The translations under genes and the position numbers were made by a program. A stretch of DNA of 64,000 nucleotides from Lysobacteraceae bacterium PS02340 (lineage in GTDB: Bacteria; Pseudomonadota; Gammaproteobacteria; Xanthomonadales; Xanthomonadaceae): NCBI GenBank assembly GCA_029959605.1, contig JASCOC010000006.1, forward strand, positions 62,001 to 126,000. The letters run 5' to 3'. Below, piece after piece: positions 35,455 to 44,693 of this stretch (the stretch's first letter is position 1; every line of letters begins with the position of its first letter). The notes beneath the pieces were generated by a model, which was not told where the DNA came from, searched no databases, and saw nothing but the letters and a program-made list of their open reading frames with translations.

Positions 35455-36185
35455 TACTTCACTCCTCGCACGGTGCGCTGTTCGATGCGCTTCTCCGGCG
35501 TCGTGTTGACGACGATGCGGTCGACGTAGATGCCGGGCAGATGCACCTGGTCGGGGTCGATCGCGCCGATCTCCACCAGCTCCTCGACCTCGACCACGCA
35601 GACCTTGCCTGCCATCGCGCAGGCCGGATTGAAGTTGCGTGCGGTCTTGCGGAACACGAGGTTGCCGGCGGTGTCGGCCTTCCACGCCTTGACCAGCGCG
35701 ATGTCGGCGATCAGCGCGGTTTCCAGCACGTAGTGCTTGCCGTCGAATTCGCGCGTTTCCTTGCCTTCGGCGACGATCGTGCCGTAGCCGGTCGCGGTGA
35801 AGAACGCCGGGATGCCCGCGCCACCGGCGCGCAGGCGCTCGGCCAGCGTGCCCTGCGGGTTGAATTCCAGCTCGAGTTCGCCGCCGAGGTACTGGCGCTC
35901 GAACTCCTTGTTCTCGCCCACATACGACGAAATCATCTTGCGGATCTGCCGGGTCTCGAGCAGCTGGCCGAGGCCGAAGCCGTCCACGCCCGCATTGTTG
36001 GAGATCGCGGTGATGTCCTTGACGCCCGAATCGCGCAGCGCGGCGATCAGCGCTTCGGGAATGCCGCACAGGCCGAAGCCGCCGACGGCGAAGGTCTGGC
36101 CGTCGGCCACGATGTCGGCCAATGCCGTCGCGGCATCGGGATACTGCTTGCCGCGTCGACCCGCGGCGGAACTCTGCTCGCTCAT
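35454..36185 (-). CDS. 3-oxoacid CoA-transferase subunit A
   Basis: A 243-residue CoA-transferase alpha subunit. The glycine-rich CoA-binding signature [19 protein letters not shown] is clear, followed by [36 protein letters not shown] and [11 protein letters not shown]. The ATG at 36185 has an AGGA site six bases upstream; a second ATG at 36197 lacks one, so the shorter form is preferred. It is cotranscribed with subunit B. The gene starts 135 bases from the divergent phosphohexomutase gene. Confidence 0.93.
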   Translation of the reverse strand: MSEQSSAAGRRGKQYPDAATALADIVADGQTFAVGGFGLCGIPEALIAALRDSGVKDITAISNNAGVDGFGLGQLLETRQIRKMISSYVGENKEFERQYLGGELELEFNPQGTLAERLRAGGAGIPAFFTATGYGTIVAEGKETREFDGKHYVLETALIADIALVKAWKADTAGNLVFRKTARNFNPACAMAGKVCVVEVEELVEIGAIDPDQVHLPGIYVDRIVVNTTPEKRIEQRTVRGVK

Positions 36186-36288
36186 TTCGATCCTCATGGC
36201 GCAACGGCCTTCGATTCTACCGGTTGCGCGTGCACACGGCCTTGGACCTTGGTGCAGTGGCGCAAACGGTCCTGTCCGCGCGAGACGC

Positions 36289-36294
36289 TAGAAT
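36289..36294 (+). promoter_or_regulatory. Possible -10 box of xanA (TAGAAT)
   Basis: TAGAAT followed by CGGG, 26 bases before the xanA start. The identical TAGAATCGG occurs upstream of etfB. No good -35 match is seen, so this is a weak call. Confidence 0.3.
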
Positions 36295-36320
36295 CGGGCT
36301 TCCCCACCGATGGATCGACC

Positions 36321-37676
36321 ATGCCCCTGCCCGCCTTCAAGGCCTACGACCTCCGCGGCCGCGTGCCGGACGAACTCAATCCCGCCCTTGCCCGCGACAT
36401 CGGCATTGCACTGGCTGCGCAGCTGCCGCCCGGCGCGATCGTACTGGGCCGTGACGTGCGGCTGAGCAGTCCGGAACTGCAGGTCGCGTTGTCGGACGGC
36501 CTGCGCAGCCAGGGACGCGAGATCATCGACATCGGCGTCGGCGGCACGGAGGAAGTCTATTTCCAGGTCGACCATCTCGGTGCGGCAGGCGGCGTCATGG
36601 TGACCGCCAGCCACAACCCGATGGACTACAACGGCATGAAGCTGGTGCGCGAGCATGCGCGGCCGATCAGTTCGGACACCGGCCTGTTCGCGATCTCCGA
36701 CGCGGTCGAGGCAGGCAACCTGCCTGCGCCCGTCTCGACGGTGGGTACCGAGACCGCTGCGACCGACAAGTCCGCGTACATCGATCACCTGCTGGGTTAC
36801 GTGGACACCACGGCCCTTCGCCCGCTCAAGCTCGTGGTCAATGCCGGCAACGGCGGCGCCGGCTCGATCGTCGACCTGCTCGCGCCCCACCTGCCGTTCG
36901 AGTTCGTGCGCGTGTTCCACGAGGCCGACGGCAATTTCCCCAACGGCATTCCCAATCCCCTGCTGCCGGAGAACCGGCAGGCGACCGCCGACGCGGTGCG
37001 CGAACACGGCGCGGATTTCGGCATCGCCTGGGACGGCGATTTCGATCGTTGCTTCTTCTTCGACGAGACCGGTGCGTTCATCGAAGGCTATTACCTCGTC
37101 GGCCTGCTGGCCGAGGCGATCCTCGCCAAGCAGCCGGGCGGCAAGGTCGTACACGATCCGCGCCTGGTCTGGAACACGGTCGAGCAGGTCGAAGCCGCCG
37201 GCGGTGTGCCGGTGCTGTGCAAGAGCGGCCACGCCTTCATCAAGGAGAAGATGCGCGCTGAAGACGCGGTCTACGGCGGCGAGATGAGCGCGCACCACTA
37301 CTTCCGCGAGTTCGCGTATGCGGACTCCGGCATGATTCCGTGGTTGCTGATCGCAGAACTCGTCTCCACCAGCGGTCGCTCGCTGGGCGATCTGGTGGCC
37401 GAGCGGGTCGCAAAGTTCCCGTGCAGTGGCGAGATCAACTTCCGCGTCGCCGACGCGAAAGTTGCTGTCGACCGCGTGATGGCGCACTACGCCGCGCAGT
37501 CGCCGGAGATCGACCCGACCGACGGCATCAGCGCCGACTTCGGCGACTGGCGCTTCAATCTGCGCAGCTCCAACACCGAGCCGCTGCTGCGGCTCAACAT
37601 CGAGACACGTGCGGACCGTGCGCTGCTCGATGCCCGGACGCGCGAGCTGTCCGACCTGTTGTCCGCCGACGCCTGA
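36321..37676 (+). CDS. xanA: Phosphomannomutase/phosphoglucomutase
   Basis: A 451-residue alpha-D-phosphohexomutase. The catalytic phosphoserine is Ser97 in GVMVTASHNPM; the metal loop is DGDFDR (238-243); the sugar-binding loop is GGEMSAHHYF; the phosphate-binding loop near the C-terminus is RSSNTEPLLRLN. Such enzymes interconvert 1- and 6-phosphates of glucose and mannose, supplying mannose-1-P for GDP-mannose and glucose-1-P for dTDP-rhamnose. In Xanthomonas the xanA-xanB pair serves xanthan and LPS; the same adjacency occurs here with 8 bases between genes. Confidence 0.93.
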   Translation: MPLPAFKAYDLRGRVPDELNPALARDIGIALAAQLPPGAIVLGRDVRLSSPELQVALSDGLRSQGREIIDIGVGGTEEVYFQVDHLGAAGGVMVTASHNPMDYNGMKLVREHARPISSDTGLFAISDAVEAGNLPAPVSTVGTETAATDKSAYIDHLLGYVDTTALRPLKLVVNAGNGGAGSIVDLLAPHLPFEFVRVFHEADGNFPNGIPNPLLPENRQATADAVREHGADFGIAWDGDFDRCFFFDETGAFIEGYYLVGLLAEAILAKQPGGKVVHDPRLVWNTVEQVEAAGGVPVLCKSGHAFIKEKMRAEDAVYGGEMSAHHYFREFAYADSGMIPWLLIAELVSTSGRSLGDLVAERVAKFPCSGEINFRVADAKVAVDRVMAHYAAQSPEIDPTDGISADFGDWRFNLRSSNTEPLLRLNIETRADRALLDARTRELSDLLSADA

Positions 37677-37684
37677 GGCCTGCC

Positions 37685-39097
37685 ATGTCCACGATCGTCC
37701 CGATCCTGCTCTCCGGCGGCTCAGGCACGCGCCTGTGGCCGCTGTCGCGCGAGATGTACCCCAAGCAGTTCCTGCCCCTGGTCGGCACGGACACGATGCT
37801 GCAGGCGACCTGGCTGCGCGCAGCGCCACTGGCAGGCGATGCCGGGCCGATCGTCGTTGCCAACGAGGCGCACCGCTTCGTCGTCGCCGAGCAGTTGCAG
37901 CAGGTTGGCGCGACGCCGGCGGCGATCGTGCTCGAACCGGTCGGCCGCAATACGGCGCCTGCGATCGCCGCAGCCGCACTCGAGGCGCTTCGCAGGACGC
38001 CGGATGCGGTCCTGCTGGTGCTGCCGTCGGATCATGTCGTGCAGACACCCGAGGCCTTCCACACGGCGGTACGCGCCGCGCTGCCTGCGGCCGAAACCGG
38101 CAAGCTGGTGACGTTCGGTGTGGTGCCGCGCGGACCGGAGACCGGCTACGGCTACATCCAGGCAGCAGCCGGCAACGGCGACGGCCCTGTGCCTGTCGAG
38201 GCTTTCGTCGAAAAGCCGGACCTGGCCCGCGCCCAGGCCTATGTCGCGTCCGGCGATCATTTCTGGAACAGCGGCATGTTCCTGTTCCGCGCCGATGTCT
38301 ATCTCGCCGAACTGGAACGTCACGCGCCGGCCATGCTGGCTGCGGTGCGCGCGTCGTGGTCCGCCGCGCGCCAGGACGTGGATTTCACCCGGCTCGATGC
38401 GGACGCGTTCGCCGCGAGCCCGTCGGATTCGATCGACTACGCCGTCATGGAGAAGACCGACTCGGCCGTCGTGATGCCACTGGACGCAGGCTGGAGTGAT
38501 GTCGGCTCGTGGGCAAGTTTGCGCGAGGTCTCGCCGCAGGACGACGACGGCAATGCCCATCACGGCGAGGTCGTCTCGATCGACTGCCGCAACACGTACG
38601 CCTATGGCGAGCGCCTGATCGCGATGATCGGCCTGGAAGACACGATCGTCGTGGAAACGCCCGACGCGATCCTCGTCGGGCGCAGCGACCGCATCCAGCA
38701 GGTCAAGGACGTAGTGGCCGAACTCAAGTCACGCGAACTGCCGCAGGCAGCCTGGCATCGCAAGGTCTACCGTCCCTGGGGCGCCTACGACTCCATCGAC
38801 AACGGTCCGCGACATCAGGTCAAGCGCATCACCGTCAAGCCCGGCGGCGTGTTGAGCCTGCAGATGCACCACCACCGCGCCGAGCACTGGATCGTCGTCA
38901 GCGGCACTGCCGAAGTCACGCGTGGCGACGACGTGCTGCTGTTGAGCGAGAACCAGAGCACCTACATTCCGCTCGGCGTGACGCATCGGCTGCGCAACCC
39001 AGGCAAGGTGCCGCTGGAACTGATCGAGGTGCAGTCGGGCAGCTATCTGGGCGAGGACGACATCGTGCGTTTCGAGGACACCTACGGACGCGCCTGA
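37685..39097 (+). CDS. xanB: Mannose-1-phosphate guanylyltransferase/mannose-6-phosphate isomerase
   Basis: A 470-residue bifunctional enzyme. The N-terminal GDP-mannose pyrophosphorylase domain opens with ILLSGGSGTRLWPLSREMYPKQF (nucleotide loop at residues 9-19), followed by LPSDHVV and VEAFVEKPDLARAQAYV. The C-terminal type II PMI cupin has RPWGAYDSIDNGPRHQVKRI and LQMHHHRAEHWIVVSGTA, with the metal-binding histidines. It makes GDP-mannose from fructose-6-P via mannose phosphates together with XanA. Length is that of XanB/AlgA proteins. Second gene of the xanA-xanB operon. Confidence 0.94.
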   Translation: MSTIVPILLSGGSGTRLWPLSREMYPKQFLPLVGTDTMLQATWLRAAPLAGDAGPIVVANEAHRFVVAEQLQQVGATPAAIVLEPVGRNTAPAIAAAALEALRRTPDAVLLVLPSDHVVQTPEAFHTAVRAALPAAETGKLVTFGVVPRGPETGYGYIQAAAGNGDGPVPVEAFVEKPDLARAQAYVASGDHFWNSGMFLFRADVYLAELERHAPAMLAAVRASWSAARQDVDFTRLDADAFAASPSDSIDYAVMEKTDSAVVMPLDAGWSDVGSWASLREVSPQDDDGNAHHGEVVSIDCRNTYAYGERLIAMIGLEDTIVVETPDAILVGRSDRIQQVKDVVAELKSRELPQAAWHRKVYRPWGAYDSIDNGPRHQVKRITVKPGGVLSLQMHHHRAEHWIVVSGTAEVTRGDDVLLLSENQSTYIPLGVTHRLRNPGKVPLELIEVQSGSYLGEDDIVRFEDTYGRA

Positions 39098-39121
39098 ATC
39101 CGGTCGACCCCGCTCCAATGC

Positions 39122-39147
39122 AGAACGGCGCCCGAGGACTCCGTTCT
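39122..39147. terminator. Weak hairpin between xanB and rmlD
   Basis: A 7-bp stem (AGAACGG at 39122-39128 with CCGTTCT at 39141-39147, 12-base loop) in the 71-bp gap between convergent genes. No T run follows; a tentative terminator. Confidence 0.35.
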
Positions 39148-39168
39148 CATGTGTCCGGCCGCAGCGCC

Positions 39169-40074
39169 TCAGCGCTGCGTGGCCGCCAGGGTATCGAGCA
39201 CATCGCCCAGCGCAGCCTGCCAGTCAGGCAGCGTGATCCCGAAATCACGCTCGAGCGTGCCGGTGTCCAGGCGGGAATATGCCGGACGCCTGGCCGGCGT
39301 CGGATAGTCGGCCGTGGTGATCGCCTCGAGCGTCGGCGCACGCGCGATCAGGCCACGTTCGACCGCGCCTTCGAAAATCGCCTGCGCGAATCCGTGCCAG
39401 CTGGTTTCACCCGCTGCCGTCAGATGCCAGGTCCCGGAAACCGCGACGTCTCCCTGCAGGGCCTGCGCGGTGACATCCGCGATCAGTGCCGCCGGTGTCG
39501 GTGTGCCAATCTGGTCGGCAACCACGCGCAGCATGTCGCGCTCAGCACCCACGCGCAGCATCGTGCGCAGGAAGTTCTGGCCGTGTGCGGCATAGACCCA
39601 TGCGGTACGGAAGATCAGATGGCGGCCACCCGCTGCACGGGTCGCATTCTCGCCCGCGAGCTTGCTGGCGCCGTAGACGCCAAGCGGCGCCGTGGCGTCG
39701 TCAGGGCGATACGGACGCGTGCCGCTGCCGTCGAACACGTAATCGGTGGAGTAATGCACCAGCGGCACAGCGTGCGCGGCACACCAGCGTGCGATCGCGC
39801 CCGGGGCCTCTGCGTTGGCGGCCTGCGCCGCCGCGGGCTCACTCTCGGCCTTGTCGACCGCGGTGTACGCGGCAGCGTTGATCACGCGCGTCGGCCGCGT
39901 TGTGTCGAGCAGCGCGACGACCGATTCCGGATCCGAAAAGTCAGCGGTCCGGCATGCGCTGCCGTCGGGCAGCGTGCCGGTCCGGGTCGTGCCGAACACA
40001 GCGCCCAGCGGCGCGAGCGCACGCAGCAGCTCCTGCCCGACCTGTCCGTTAGCGCCGAAGACCAGCGAGGTCAT
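39169..40074 (-). CDS. rmlD: dTDP-4-dehydrorhamnose reductase
   Basis: A 301-residue short-chain reductase catalysing the last step of dTDP-L-rhamnose synthesis, NAD(P)H-dependent reduction of the 4-keto group. The nucleotide-binding motif is FGANGQVGQELL (residues 6-17); the YxxxK pair is Tyr134/Lys138 in YGASKLAGE; STDYVFDG and INAAAYTAVDKAE are family motifs. The ATG overlaps the rmlC stop (ATGA, 40071-40074). Last gene of the minus-strand rmlB-A-C-D operon. Confidence 0.95.
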   Translation of the reverse strand: MTSLVFGANGQVGQELLRALAPLGAVFGTTRTGTLPDGSACRTADFSDPESVVALLDTTRPTRVINAAAYTAVDKAESEPAAAQAANAEAPGAIARWCAAHAVPLVHYSTDYVFDGSGTRPYRPDDATAPLGVYGASKLAGENATRAAGGRHLIFRTAWVYAAHGQNFLRTMLRVGAERDMLRVVADQIGTPTPAALIADVTAQALQGDVAVSGTWHLTAAGETSWHGFAQAIFEGAVERGLIARAPTLEAITTADYPTPARRPAYSRLDTGTLERDFGITLPDWQAALGDVLDTLAATQR

Positions 40075-40628
40075 GCGGCGAACACCGGCAGACGGTCCTG
40101 TGCGATGTCGGCCAGCAACGGTGCGTGGGTGTCCTTGTCGGACAGCAACGGCGCGTCGATCCGCCAGTCGACACCGATTGCGGGATCGTTCCAGCGCACG
40201 CCGGCATCGGCCTCTTTCACGTATACGTCGGTGCACAGGTAGCTGAAGACCGCGCTGTCGGACAGCACCGCGAAACCATGCGCAAAGCCTTCCGGAATCC
40301 AGAACTGGCGCTTGTTCTCCTCGCTCAGGATCACGCCCTCCCACTGCCCGAATGTCGGCGACCCGCGGCGGATGTCGACAGCGACATCGAGCACCTCGCC
40401 GCGCAGCACGCTGACCAGCTTGCCCTGCGGACGCGGCCACTGGTAATGCAGCCCGCGCAGCACGCCCTTGGACGATGACGACACGTTGCTCTGCACGAAG
40501 TTCGTCGGCAGGCCGTGCTGACCGAACCGCTCGGCATTCCAGGTCTCGAAGAAGAAGCCACGCGCGTCGCCGAACACGGCCGGCTCGATGACAACGGCGC
40601 CCGGCAGTTTGGTTTCTATGACCCTCAA
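40071..40628 (-). CDS. rmlC: dTDP-4-dehydrorhamnose 3,5-epimerase (TTG start)
   Basis: A 185-residue cupin epimerase (about the usual 185). The catalytic His is in RGLHYQ (His61), with [16 protein letters not shown] before it and IPEGFAHGF (second conserved His) later. There is no ATG, and the only good initiator is TTG at 40628, which overlaps the rmlA stop (TTGA, 40625-40628) and follows a GGAG site by seven bases. It gives [16 protein letters not shown], matching the usual N-terminus. Part of the rml operon. Confidence 0.93.
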   Translation of the reverse strand: MRVIETKLPGAVVIEPAVFGDARGFFFETWNAERFGQHGLPTNFVQSNVSSSSKGVLRGLHYQWPRPQGKLVSVLRGEVLDVAVDIRRGSPTFGQWEGVILSEENKRQFWIPEGFAHGFAVLSDSAVFSYLCTDVYVKEADAGVRWNDPAIGVDWRIDAPLLSDKDTHAPLLADIAQDRLPVFAA

Positions 40629-41512
40629 CGCACCACTCCACGGTGGACGAGTGACATCAGGTACTGGCCGTAGCCGTTCTTGGACAGCGGCTTGGCGAGC
40701 GCCAACAACTGTTCGGCATCGATCCAGCCGTTGCCGTAAGCGATCTCCTCCGGACAGCACACCTGCAGACCCTGACGATCCTGGATGGTCTGGATGAAAT
40801 TCGAAGCCTCATGCAAGGACTGGTGCGTGCCGGTGTCGAGCCACGCAAATCCGCGACCGAGCTGCTCGAGATACAGCGTGCCTTCGTCGAGATAGCGGCG
40901 ATTGAGATCGGTGATCTCCAGTTCGCCACGCGGTGAAGGTTTCAGCTCGGCGGCGTAGTCACTGGCACGCCCGTCGTAGAAATACAGGCCCGTAACGGCG
41001 TAGTTCGAACGCGGCGTCTCGGGCTTCTCTGCGATATCGATCACCTTGCCGGCGGCATCGAACTCGGCCACGCCATAGCGCTCGGGATCGTTGACCCAGT
41101 AGCCGAAGACGGTCGCACCGTCGCTGCGCGCGTCAGCGCTCTTGAGCGTGTCGGTGAGGCCATGCCCGTGGAAAATGTTGTCGCCCAGCACCAGGCAGCT
41201 CGGCTTCCCAGCCACGAAATCGCGGCCGATCAGATACGCCTGCGCCAGGCCATCCGGACTCGGCTGCACGGCGTACTGGATGTCCATGCCCCACTGCGAA
41301 CCGTCACCGAGCAGGGTCTGGAACAGCACCTGCTCGTGCGGCGTATTGATGATCAGCACCTCACGGATGCCGGCCAGCATCAGCACGCTGAGCGGGTAGT
41401 AGATCATCGGCTTGTCGTACACCGGCAGCAGCTGCTTGCTGACGCCCTTGGTGATCGGATACAGCCGCGTACCGGAGCCGCCGGCGAGGATGATGCCCTT
41501 GCGCGCCGTCAT
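40625..41512 (-). CDS. rmlA: Glucose-1-phosphate thymidylyltransferase
   Basis: A 295-residue nucleotidyltransferase making dTDP-glucose from dTTP and glucose-1-P, the entry to dTDP-rhamnose. Motifs: [35 protein letters not shown] (split: nucleotide loop at 10-20, then [11 protein letters not shown]), [18 protein letters not shown], and the sugar-binding [10 protein letters not shown] and [11 protein letters not shown]. The ATG overlaps the rmlB stop (ATGA). dTDP-rhamnose acts as feedback inhibitor in this family. All essential residues appear intact. Confidence 0.95.
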   Translation of the reverse strand: MTARKGIILAGGSGTRLYPITKGVSKQLLPVYDKPMIYYPLSVLMLAGIREVLIINTPHEQVLFQTLLGDGSQWGMDIQYAVQPSPDGLAQAYLIGRDFVAGKPSCLVLGDNIFHGHGLTDTLKSADARSDGATVFGYWVNDPERYGVAEFDAAGKVIDIAEKPETPRSNYAVTGLYFYDGRASDYAAELKPSPRGELEITDLNRRYLDEGTLYLEQLGRGFAWLDTGTHQSLHEASNFIQTIQDRQGLQVCCPEEIAYGNGWIDAEQLLALAKPLSKNGYGQYLMSLVHRGVVR

Positions 41513-42564
41513 GCCTCAGCTCCCATACGTTCAAGACGGTAACTACCGTCGAGGATGCGCTGTACCCAAGGCTGGTTGTCGAGGTACCAGTCCACTGTTG
41601 CTTCGATACCGGTCTCGAAAGTGTGCTCGGGCTTCCAGCCGAGTTCGCCCTGGAGCTTCGATGCGTCGATTGCATAGCGACGGTCGTGGCCCGGCCGATC
41701 CGTGACGTAGGTGATCTGCGTCGCGCGCGACTGGCCGTCCTCGCGCGGTCGGCGTGCGTCGAGCAGGCGGCAGATCGTCTCGACTACCTCGATGTTCTGA
41801 CGCTCGGAATCTCCACCGACGTTGTAGGTCTCGCCGACGCGACCTTTCTCGAGCACCGTGCGGATCGCGGCGCAGTGGTCGGTCACGAACAACCAGTCAC
41901 GGACCTGCTTGCCATCGCCGTACACCGGCAGCGGCTCGCCGGCCAGCGCCTTGGCGATCACCAGCGGGATGAGCTTTTCCGGGAAGTGGTACGGCCCGTA
42001 GTTGTTCGAGCAGTTGGTGGTGAGCACCGGCAGCCCGTAGGTGTGGTGGAACGCACGCACCAGATGGTCGGACGCGGCCTTGGAGGCCGAGTAAGGCGAG
42101 TTCGGCGCGTAGGGCGTGGTTTCGGAGAACTTGCCGGTCTCCCCCAGTGTGCCGTAGACCTCGTCGGTCGACACATGCAGGAAACGGAACGCCTCGCGAC
42201 GGCTGTCAGGCAAGGCCTTCCAGTAGTCGCGCACCGACTCGAGCAGACCGAGTGTGCCGACGACGTTGGTTTCGATGAACGCGGCCGGGCCGTCGATGGA
42301 ACGGTCGACGTGGCTCTCGGCGGCGAAGTTCAGCACCGCGTCAGGCTGATGCTCGGCCAGCAGCCCCGCGACCAGATCGCGATCCCCGATGTCGCCATGG
42401 ACGAACACATGGTTCGGGTCGGACTCGATCGACGCCAGCGTCTGCAGGTTGCCTGCATAGGTCAGGGCATCGAGATTGATCACGCGGACGCCGCGACGTA
42501 CGGCCTCCAGTACGAAATTGCCGCCGATGAAACCGGCGCCGCCGGTGACGAGCCATGTGGGCAC
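41509..42564 (-). CDS. rmlB: dTDP-glucose 4,6-dehydratase (GTG start)
   Basis: A 351-residue extended short-chain dehydratase with the NAD+ loop GGAGFIGG (residues 8-15), the catalytic DE of STDEVYG (about 132-138), and Tyr158/Lys162 in YSASK. It converts dTDP-glucose to dTDP-4-keto-6-deoxyglucose. That product feeds both the rhamnose branch (RmlC/D) and, by inference, the aminotransferase at 46821. The start is GTG ([12 protein letters not shown]) behind an AGGAG site seven bases upstream. First gene of the rmlBACD operon, divergent from etfBA. Confidence 0.95.
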   Translation of the reverse strand: MPTWLVTGGAGFIGGNFVLEAVRRGVRVINLDALTYAGNLQTLASIESDPNHVFVHGDIGDRDLVAGLLAEHQPDAVLNFAAESHVDRSIDGPAAFIETNVVGTLGLLESVRDYWKALPDSRREAFRFLHVSTDEVYGTLGETGKFSETTPYAPNSPYSASKAASDHLVRAFHHTYGLPVLTTNCSNNYGPYHFPEKLIPLVIAKALAGEPLPVYGDGKQVRDWLFVTDHCAAIRTVLEKGRVGETYNVGGDSERQNIEVVETICRLLDARRPREDGQSRATQITYVTDRPGHDRRYAIDASKLQGELGWKPEHTFETGIEATVDWYLDNQPWVQRILDGSYRLERMGAEA

Positions 42565-42702
42565 GAGTTCACTCCTGTGGACGATCGGAATACCCCGTAA
42601 GGGGCCAGCTGCCAAGGATACCGGCTCGTCCGGTCGATTTCGGCACGAAGATGAACGCCCTGCTTGCACGCGCAGTTGTTCGCGCGCCGGAGGCTGCGCC
42701 GT

Positions 42703-42708
42703 TAGAAT
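42703..42708 (+). promoter_or_regulatory. Possible -10 box of etfBA (TAGAAT)
   Basis: TAGAATCGG 67 bases before etfB, identical to the nine bases upstream of xanA. No -35 at proper spacing is obvious. Confidence 0.3.
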
Positions 42709-42774
42709 CGGCAGATTGCCCCGCGCCAGCCGTCACGGCCGGGGGATCCGCAACGCACAAGGAATGCCGTACCG

Positions 42775-43521
42775 ATGAAGATCCTCGTCGCCTACAAGCG
42801 CGTGGTGGACTACAACGTCCGCATCCAGGTCAAGCCGGACGGGTCCGGCGTGGTCACCGATGGCGTCAAGCTCTCGGCCAACCCGTTCGATGAAATCGCG
42901 CTGGAAGAAGCCCTGCGCCTGCGCGACAAGGGCATCGCCACCGAGGTCGTGGTCGCGACGATCGCGCCCGCCGACGCCCAGGCGCACCTGCGCAACGGTC
43001 TGGCCATGGGCGCGAACCGCGCCATCCACGTGGTCTGTGACGAGGCGATCCAGCCGCTGACGGCCGCCCGCACCCTGCTCAAGCTGGTCGAGAAGGAGCA
43101 GCCGGACCTAGTGATCCTCGGCAAGCAGGCCATTGACGACGACGCCAACCAGACCGGTCAGATGCTGGCGACGCTGTGGGGCCGCCCGCAGGCGACCTTC
43201 GCCTCGAAGGTCGAGATCGCTGACGGCAAGGCCACCGTCACACGCGAAGTCGACGCCGGCCTGGAGACGCTTGAAGTCGACCTGCCGGCCGTCGTCACGA
43301 CCGATCTGCGCCTCAACGAGCCGCGGTTCATCAAGCTGCCCGACATCATGAAGGCGAAGTCGAAGCCGATGGAATCGATCCCGTTCGCCGACCTCGGCGT
43401 CGAGTCGGTCGATACGCTCAAGACCACGCACTACGAGGCGCCGACCAAGCGCGGCAAGGGCGTCATGGTCAAAGACGCGGCCGAACTGGTCGCCGCGCTC
43501 AAGGCCAAGGGCCTGCTCTGA
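42775..43521 (+). CDS. etfB: Electron transfer flavoprotein subunit beta
   Basis: A 248-residue ETF beta subunit. The start MKILVAYKRVVDYNVRIQVK is highly typical; NPFDEIALEEALRLRDKG and the C-terminal part VTTDLRLNEPRFIKLPDIMKAKSKP match the ETF-beta signature. ETF carries electrons from acyl-CoA and other flavin dehydrogenases to the membrane ETF-quinone oxidoreductase. An AAGGA site lies upstream. Cotranscribed with etfA, 69 bases downstream. In Xanthomonas, etfA is one border of the lps locus. Confidence 0.96.
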   Translation: MKILVAYKRVVDYNVRIQVKPDGSGVVTDGVKLSANPFDEIALEEALRLRDKGIATEVVVATIAPADAQAHLRNGLAMGANRAIHVVCDEAIQPLTAARTLLKLVEKEQPDLVILGKQAIDDDANQTGQMLATLWGRPQATFASKVEIADGKATVTREVDAGLETLEVDLPAVVTTDLRLNEPRFIKLPDIMKAKSKPMESIPFADLGVESVDTLKTTHYEAPTKRGKGVMVKDAAELVAALKAKGLL

Positions 43522-43590
43522 ATTCCGTCGCTTCCGCGCGCGCGGGAGCCCAGTGACATCCGGCCCGGGGCCGGATCGCAGGAGAACCTC

Positions 43591-44535
43591 ATGTCCAAAG
43601 TCCTTGTCATCGCCGAACACCTCGACGGCACCCTGAACGCCAGCGCGACCGCCAAGACCGTCGCCGCGGCGCAGGCGCTGTCGCCCGGCGCCATCGACGT
43701 CGCGGTGTTCGCCGCGGACCCGGCGGGCGCCGCCACCGAAGCCGCCACGATCGCGGGCGTCTCGAAGGTGCTCGCCGTCGCCAATCAGGCCAACGCACAG
43801 GCCCTCGCGCAGGTGTTGGGCCCGCAGATCGCCAAGCTTGCCGCCGGCTACAGCCACGTCTTCGCGCCGTCGACGACATTCGGCAAGGACCTGCTGCCGG
43901 TCGTCGCCGCGCTTCTGGGCGTGAACCAGATCTCCGACCTGATGACGGTCGAGAGCAGCCACGTCTTCAAGCGCCCGATCTACGCCGGCAATGCAATCGT
44001 CACTGTCGAGGCCCCAGCCGACCAGCCAGTCGTCGCCACGGTGCGCACCGCGTCCTGGCAGGAAGCGGCACGCGGCGGCAGCGCAACGGTCGAAACCACC
44101 AGCGTCGACGCCCAACTGCCAACGCACACCCGCTTCATCGGTCTCGCCGCAGGCAGCACCGACCGCCCCGACCTGCAGAGCGCCAAGCGCGTTGTCTCGG
44201 GCGGCCGCGGTGTCGGCTCGGAAGAAAACTTCAAGGTCGTTTTCGACTTCGCCGACAAGCTCGGCGCCGCCGTCGGGGCCTCGCGCGCCGCGGTCGATGC
44301 CGGTTATGTACCGAACGAGCTGCAGGTCGGCCAGACCGGCAAGATCATCGCTCCCGAGCTCTACGTTGCGATCGGCATTTCCGGTGCCATCCAGCATCTG
44401 ACCGGCATCAAGGATGCAGGCACGATCGTCGCGATCAACAAGGATGCAGACGCCCCGATCTTCGAAATCGCGGACATCGGCCTGGTGGGCGATCTTTTCA
44501 AGGTGCTGCCGGAGCTGGAAGCGGCACTCCATTAG
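43591..44535 (+). CDS. etfA: Electron transfer flavoprotein subunit alpha
   Basis: A 314-residue ETF alpha subunit. The FAD-binding C-terminal half has [71 protein letters not shown] and [19 protein letters not shown], all diagnostic. The N-terminus [18 protein letters not shown] is regular. An AGGAGAACCTC site precedes the ATG. Immediately after it the base composition drops and the polysaccharide genes begin. Confidence 0.96.
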   Translation: MSKVLVIAEHLDGTLNASATAKTVAAAQALSPGAIDVAVFAADPAGAATEAATIAGVSKVLAVANQANAQALAQVLGPQIAKLAAGYSHVFAPSTTFGKDLLPVVAALLGVNQISDLMTVESSHVFKRPIYAGNAIVTVEAPADQPVVATVRTASWQEAARGGSATVETTSVDAQLPTHTRFIGLAAGSTDRPDLQSAKRVVSGGRGVGSEENFKVVFDFADKLGAAVGASRAAVDAGYVPNELQVGQTGKIIAPELYVAIGISGAIQHLTGIKDAGTIVAINKDADAPIFEIADIGLVGDLFKVLPELEAALH

Positions 44536-44693
44536 ATCGGCCGCCTGCGAATTTGTACTCCCGCAAACTGTTCTCCTGAACTCGTGAGCGTCCCTGAGCC
44601 TGGATGTATCGTGGAGCTCAATGCGCTGCGATCACGCACGAGACAAAGCTCGAAACCGTTTGTTGCGTTAATCAGTATGGACACGCCACTCAG

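Noticed and set aside
34819-36185. Treating the CoA-transferase pair as part of the polysaccharide system
   Set aside because: Both subunits are typical ketoacid CoA-transferases on the opposite strand with no sugar-related features; they look like unrelated housekeeping genes.
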